Positions 22,201 to 24,966 of a DNA stretch of 24,966 nt are shown here, in pieces (position 1 is the first letter of the stretch; every line of letters begins with the position of its first letter). The position numbers were made by a program, and so were the translations under genes. A model generated the notes under the pieces. The model searched no databases. It saw only the letters and a list, made by a program, of their open reading frames with translations, and was not told the DNA's origin. The stretch comes from Saprospiraceae bacterium UBA6168 (lineage in GTDB: Bacteria > Bacteroidota > Bacteroidia > Chitinophagales > Saprospiraceae), in assembly GCA_002435785.1 (NCBI GenBank), contig DIUC01000085.1, positions 45,585 through 70,550 on the forward strand, given 5' to 3'.

Positions 22201-22749
22201 TTAGCCCCCATTGTGTTCCGTGCCGTTCGACTGCCCATGCGTTGGGCATTTTTCTTTGACAACAGCAAGCAGTTCAATATGGGATGACATGAGTTGCTCC
22301 GATAGGCTATAGAGTTGCTCAAATTGTTCTTTCAGAAACAGTGCCTCGTCAGGGAGTTCGGTCACGTTCTTTGTTTTCAGTCGGAAGAGGCAATGAAGCC
22401 CCTTGATAGCTTGCTGAAAATCCTCTGCTTCTTTCAGAAAATGGCCGAGCATGTCGGGGCCGGGCCGTGAAAAGCCGTTTTCTTGGTTATTGATGGCCAA
22501 CTCGATAGCTCCTTCCTCTTTTAAACTACTGTGCGTCAGACTAAAGACGGGGATATTGAAGAGGTGGGCAATCTTTACGAGGTTGCAGATTTTCGGTTCG
22601 GCGGTACCATTCTCGTAAGAAGCGATGTTGCCCCGGTTCAGGCCGACCTTATCGGCAAGCTCTTCTTGGCTCCATTTCTTGTGCTTTCGGAGGGAGCGCA
22701 GGTTCTCTGCGAAGCAAAAGCCGCTATCTTTTTTTACAAAATCCATCAT
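22201..22749 (-). CDS. XRE-family transcriptional regulator
   Basis: This 182-residue protein has a Cro/C1-type HTH at residues 14-70: LRSLRKHKKWSQEELADKVG, LNRGNIASYENGTAEPKICN, LVKIAHLFNIPVFSL. The C-terminal 100 residues are helical and probably mediate dimerisation; no peptidase or sensor motif is visible. Two Met codons open the frame (22749 and 22746). It is transcribed divergently from the ECF sigma gene. An inverted repeat TTTGTA-N9-TACAAA lies 46 bases upstream of its start and a second copy sits on the sigma promoter, suggesting that this protein regulates both genes. The gene before it in the same orientation starts about 570 bases further on at 23-kb scale only on the other strand, so it is probably a single-gene unit with the acyltransferase downstream. 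Confidence 0.9.
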   Translation of the reverse strand: MMDFVKKDSGFCFAENLRSLRKHKKWSQEELADKVGLNRGNIASYENGTAEPKICNLVKIAHLFNIPVFSLTHSSLKEEGAIELAINNQENGFSRPGPDMLGHFLKEAEDFQQAIKGLHCLFRLKTKNVTELPDEALFLKEQFEQLYSLSEQLMSSHIELLAVVKEKCPTHGQSNGTEHNGG

Positions 22750-22794
22750 AGGTCAATCCTGCTTAAAGTTACGAAGTTCTATTATTTACTACCC

Positions 22795-22815
22795 TTTGTA
22801 GATAAAATTTACAAA
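22795..22815. promoter_or_regulatory. Operator candidate A (TTTGTA-N9-TACAAA)
   Basis: TTTGTA (22795-22800) and TACAAA (22810-22815) form a perfect inverted repeat with a 9-base spacer. On the minus strand it overlaps TAAATTTT (22804-22811), a one-mismatch -7 element for the XRE gene. Confidence 0.55.
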
Positions 22816-22943
22816 AGACCACACCAAGTTTGATATTTGTCAGCGGATTGTAAACAGCATTGACATTGTGAAAGTTTAAGCAGCTCAAAAAATGTTAAGA
22901 GACTATTAAAACAGTCAAGAATTCCTCTAAATAGGAAAAAACG

Positions 22944-22975
22944 TTTGCAAAAAAAGCTCAGTGGTTGTACTTTTG
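22944..22975 (+). promoter_or_regulatory. Promoter of the ECF sigma gene
   Basis: TTTG (22944-22947), a 20-base spacer and TACTTTTG (22968-22975) match the Bacteroidota housekeeping consensus exactly. The start would be near 22982, leaving a 39-base leader before the ATG at 23021. Operator candidate B overlaps the -7 element. Confidence 0.8.
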
Positions 22976-22993
22976 TAAAAAATAATTACAAAA
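22971..22993. promoter_or_regulatory. Operator candidate B (TTTTGTAA-N7-TTACAAAA)
   Basis: This perfect 8-bp inverted repeat contains TTTGTA-N9-TACAAA, the same half-sites and spacing as candidate A. It overlaps the -7 element and probable start point of the sigma gene, where a bound repressor would block transcription. Confidence 0.6.
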
Positions 22994-23020
22994 TCACCTG
23001 TTCACTAAAAAACTCCCGTC

Positions 23021-23536
23021 ATGGAATCAAGCATCTATAGTCAGTTAGCCAAAATCACTCCTTCACTCCGGGCTTTTTCACTAAAGCTCACCGGCAGTGA
23101 AGCTGATGCAAATGATTTGTACCAAGACACCTCGTTTCGCATCATTTCAAACGCAGATAAGTACACGCCCGATACCAACTTCAAGGCTTGGGCAGTGACC
23201 ATAATGCGCAACATATTCATCAACAATTACCGGAAAAAGGTACGCAGGGGCGTCATACTTGACCAAACGCCCAACAACTACTACCTCAACTCCGGTGGCC
23301 CCGGCATCGAAAACGATGGCGAAATGATGATGGCCTACAAAGAACTGCTTAAAATGGTGAGCGCACTTCCAGAAGATTTCAAGCGCCCGTTCTGGATGGC
23401 CTACAAGGGCTACAAGTACGATGAGATTGCCGAAAAATTGGATGCGCCGCTCGGTACCATCAAGAGTCGCATCTTCTTTGCCCGCCGGAAGCTCCAAAAA
23501 ATGTACGAGGACGCTTCGAGCGTGAAGGCAGCATAA
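23021..23536 (+). CDS. ECF-type RNA polymerase sigma factor
   Basis: This 171-residue sigma-70 family protein lacks regions 1 and 3. Region 2 spans about residues 10-75 (GSEADANDLYQDTSFRIISN, FKAWAVTIMRNIFINNYRKK). Region 4 spans about residues 115-165 (LPEDFKRPFWMAYKGYKYDE, IAEKLDAPLGTIKSRIFFAR), with the helix-turn-helix at IAEKLDAPLGTIKSR. It directs RNA polymerase to an unknown regulon. No anti-sigma factor gene is adjacent: the next gene is a permease in its own unit after a terminator. The consensus promoter and operator B precede it, so it is probably controlled by the divergent XRE regulator. The ATG at 23021 is fixed by the promoter and family length. Confidence 0.94.
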   Translation: MESSIYSQLAKITPSLRAFSLKLTGSEADANDLYQDTSFRIISNADKYTPDTNFKAWAVTIMRNIFINNYRKKVRRGVILDQTPNNYYLNSGGPGIENDGEMMMAYKELLKMVSALPEDFKRPFWMAYKGYKYDEIAEKLDAPLGTIKSRIFFARRKLQKMYEDASSVKAA

Positions 23537-23586
23537 GCATCACTTTTTTCTACGAACAAAGAGAATCAGCATAGCGTTAAGAGCAG

Positions 23587-23623
23587 GTGCCTCGGAATTT
23601 TTCCAAGGCACTTTTGCTTTTTT
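23587..23623 (+). terminator. Terminator of the ECF sigma gene
   Basis: GTGCCTCGGAA pairs with TTCCAAGGCAC (one mismatch) around TTT and is followed by TTTTGCTTTTTT. It lies 51 bases past the stop codon and 31 bases before the permease start codon. Confidence 0.85.
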
Positions 23624-23653
23624 AGGCACATACTGAAAGATTTTAGCACCGTC

Positions 23654-24949
23654 ATGAAGCATTTACTAAAAGAAACTTGGTTGATACCCATCTGTTTTGG
23701 CCTCATCTATTTCGTTTGGGGTTCTACGTACCTTGCCAACTGGTACGCCATACAGGACATACCGCCGCTGCTCATGTCGGGCAGCCGCTTTGCCATCGCC
23801 GGCATCCTCCTCTTTGGATTGAGCAAACTGTTCGGCGGTAGCAAGACCACCCCCGCACAGTGGAAAAACGCCGCCAAGCTCGGCATCATGTTCCTGGCCA
23901 TCGGCACGGGCGGCATGGTATGGTCGGAGCAGTTCATCAGCTCTGGCATGGTTGCGCTCATGGCATCCATTCAGCCCCTGTTCATCCTTCTGCTGATGTG
24001 GCAGTTGTACGGAAAACTGCCCAATTTGTCAGGTATCATTGGCACTTTGCTGGGCATCGTCGGCATGAGCTTCCTCGTGGGGCAAGACCAGTTTATAGGC
24101 GGAAGCAAAACGCTGCTGGGGCTGGGCATCATCTTCATCAGCATCCTATCGTGGGGCATTGCCTCAGTGAAACTCTCAAAAATGGACATGCCTGACAACA
24201 AGCTACAAAGTGCCGCCATACAAATGCTGACGGGAGGGGGCGTGCTGTTGCTGGTGAGCTTATTGAGTGGCGAGGCGTTTCGTTTTCAGTGGGCAAATGT
24301 CACGGAACGGGGCGGCTGGTCATGGGTGTACCTCGTGTTCTTTGGTTCCGTCATTTCCTTTTCCGCCTTCAACTACCTGCTCGTAAAATCCACGCCCGAC
24401 AAGGTTGCCACCGCCAACTACATCAATCCCGTGGTGGCCATGTTCCTCGGTTGGTTTCTGGCCAATGAAATCATCACTGGCCAATCGGTCGTCGCTGCGC
24501 TCCTAATGCTCACGGGCGTTGTTCTTATCAAGACAAAGATTCCTTTCCTTGAAAAAAGGAGTTTATTCAAGCGCCCCAATCCAACGCCAGACCTCATGGG
24601 GTTCATGCCTATTGGAGCCATAAAAGTAGTTGATGTTCAACCAGTTGTATCCAACGCCATCGCTCGTATTTGGCATGGCTCCACACCTTCCAATATGACG
24701 GAGGAATACGTCAGCCTTGCCAAATCCAACTGCGTGGCCAACTGCACCGCCACGCCCGGCAATCTTGGCGTCACGTTTTTCCATGAAACGGAGGGCGATG
24801 TAACCCGCCATACTTTTATCTCTTATTGGAAGGACATGGAGGCTGTGAAACGCTTTGCTGGAGAGGATTTCCAGAAGCCAAGATTTTTTACTGGAGAAGA
24901 AAGGTTTTTGATGGAATCGGACGAGTTGGTGGAGCATAAACAGTTTTGA
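23654..24949 (+). CDS. EamA-type permease fused to an ABM-type alpha/beta-barrel domain
   Basis: Residues about 10-300 are a drug/metabolite transporter of the EamA family. There are roughly ten hydrophobic helices in two repeats; the first starts IPICFGLIYFVWGSTYLANW, with PPLLMSGSRFAIAGILLFGL, and the second has GWSWVYLVFFGSVISFSAFN and NYINPVVAMFLGWFLANEII. Normal EamA proteins end near residue 300. Here a linker (about 302-334) leads into residues 335-431: AIARIWHGSTPSNMTEEYVS, CTATPGNLGVTFFHETEGDV, HTFISYWKDMEAVKRFAGED, FLMESDELVEHKQF. This is the pattern of a dimeric alpha/beta-barrel ABM monooxygenase-like domain. The frame is continuous, with no stop between the parts. The transported substrate is unknown. 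The soluble part would face the cytoplasm if the C-terminus is inside. Confidence 0.88.
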   Translation: MKHLLKETWLIPICFGLIYFVWGSTYLANWYAIQDIPPLLMSGSRFAIAGILLFGLSKLFGGSKTTPAQWKNAAKLGIMFLAIGTGGMVWSEQFISSGMVALMASIQPLFILLLMWQLYGKLPNLSGIIGTLLGIVGMSFLVGQDQFIGGSKTLLGLGIIFISILSWGIASVKLSKMDMPDNKLQSAAIQMLTGGGVLLLVSLLSGEAFRFQWANVTERGGWSWVYLVFFGSVISFSAFNYLLVKSTPDKVATANYINPVVAMFLGWFLANEIITGQSVVAALLMLTGVVLIKTKIPFLEKRSLFKRPNPTPDLMGFMPIGAIKVVDVQPVVSNAIARIWHGSTPSNMTEEYVSLAKSNCVANCTATPGNLGVTFFHETEGDVTRHTFISYWKDMEAVKRFAGEDFQKPRFFTGEERFLMESDELVEHKQF

Positions 24950-24966
24950 GTGAATGAGCTTCGAGT

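Noticed and set aside
24540..24660. Frameshift or missed stop between permease and ABM-like domain
   Set aside because: The frame is continuous through the linker and both domains read in the same phase, so it is reported as a fusion and not as a broken gene.

Overview
The window looks like a chromosomal segment of a Bacteroidota bacterium with moderate GC, plausibly a Saprospiria-like lineage (the lineage is inference). Two large proteins (2813-5740 and 9135-12371) end in type IX secretion C-terminal sorting domains. Several promoters fit the Bacteroidota consensus (TTTG, about 20 bases, TAnnTTTG). Shine-Dalgarno sequences are weak or absent. Most genes are housekeeping or envelope functions in short transcription units, and I see no phage, IS or CRISPR array.

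Layout. 186-2592 (minus): a hypothetical helical protein, trmB and tRNA-Asn. 2813-5740 (plus): a secreted repeat protein with a T9SS tail. 6166-6573 (plus): mscL, converging on a phosphohexomutase (6697-8892, minus) across a bidirectional terminator. 9135-12371 (minus): a very large CotH-kinase/lamin-tail protein with a T9SS tail. 12635-13909 (minus): glgC, followed by a strong terminator. 14214-15800 (plus): a compact operon of an EAD11-like protein, a DUF2085 membrane protein and a zinc-ribbon membrane protein. It is followed by an M48-family protein (15878-16807) that also carries a zinc ribbon but has lost two metal ligands. 16904-19111 (minus): a beta-helix lipoprotein with a PA14-like end. 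19242-21100 (plus): a TrmH/SpoU RNA methyltransferase, a 419-base gap with a possible small RNA and a REP-like element, then ribE. 21130-22104 (minus): a FemAB/GNAT-like acyltransferase. 22201-22749 (minus) and 23021-23536 (plus): a divergent pair of an XRE regulator and an ECF sigma factor with matching palindromes at both promoters. 23654-24949 (plus): an EamA permease fused to an ABM-type domain.

Four observations stand out. (1) Five gene boundaries carry degenerate tandem arrays with a strict or near-strict 7-base period, each with a different word and often with an inverted partner array. (2) The EAD11-like/DUF2085/zinc-ribbon/pseudo-M48 neighbourhood resembles a small uncharacterised system. 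(3) TTTGTA-N9-TACAAA occurs twice in the XRE/sigma intergenic region, in each case over a -7-like element. (4) A promoter, about 80 transcribed bases and a strong terminator upstream of ribE suggest a small RNA. All functional statements come from reading the sequence and remembered family features; no database search was run.
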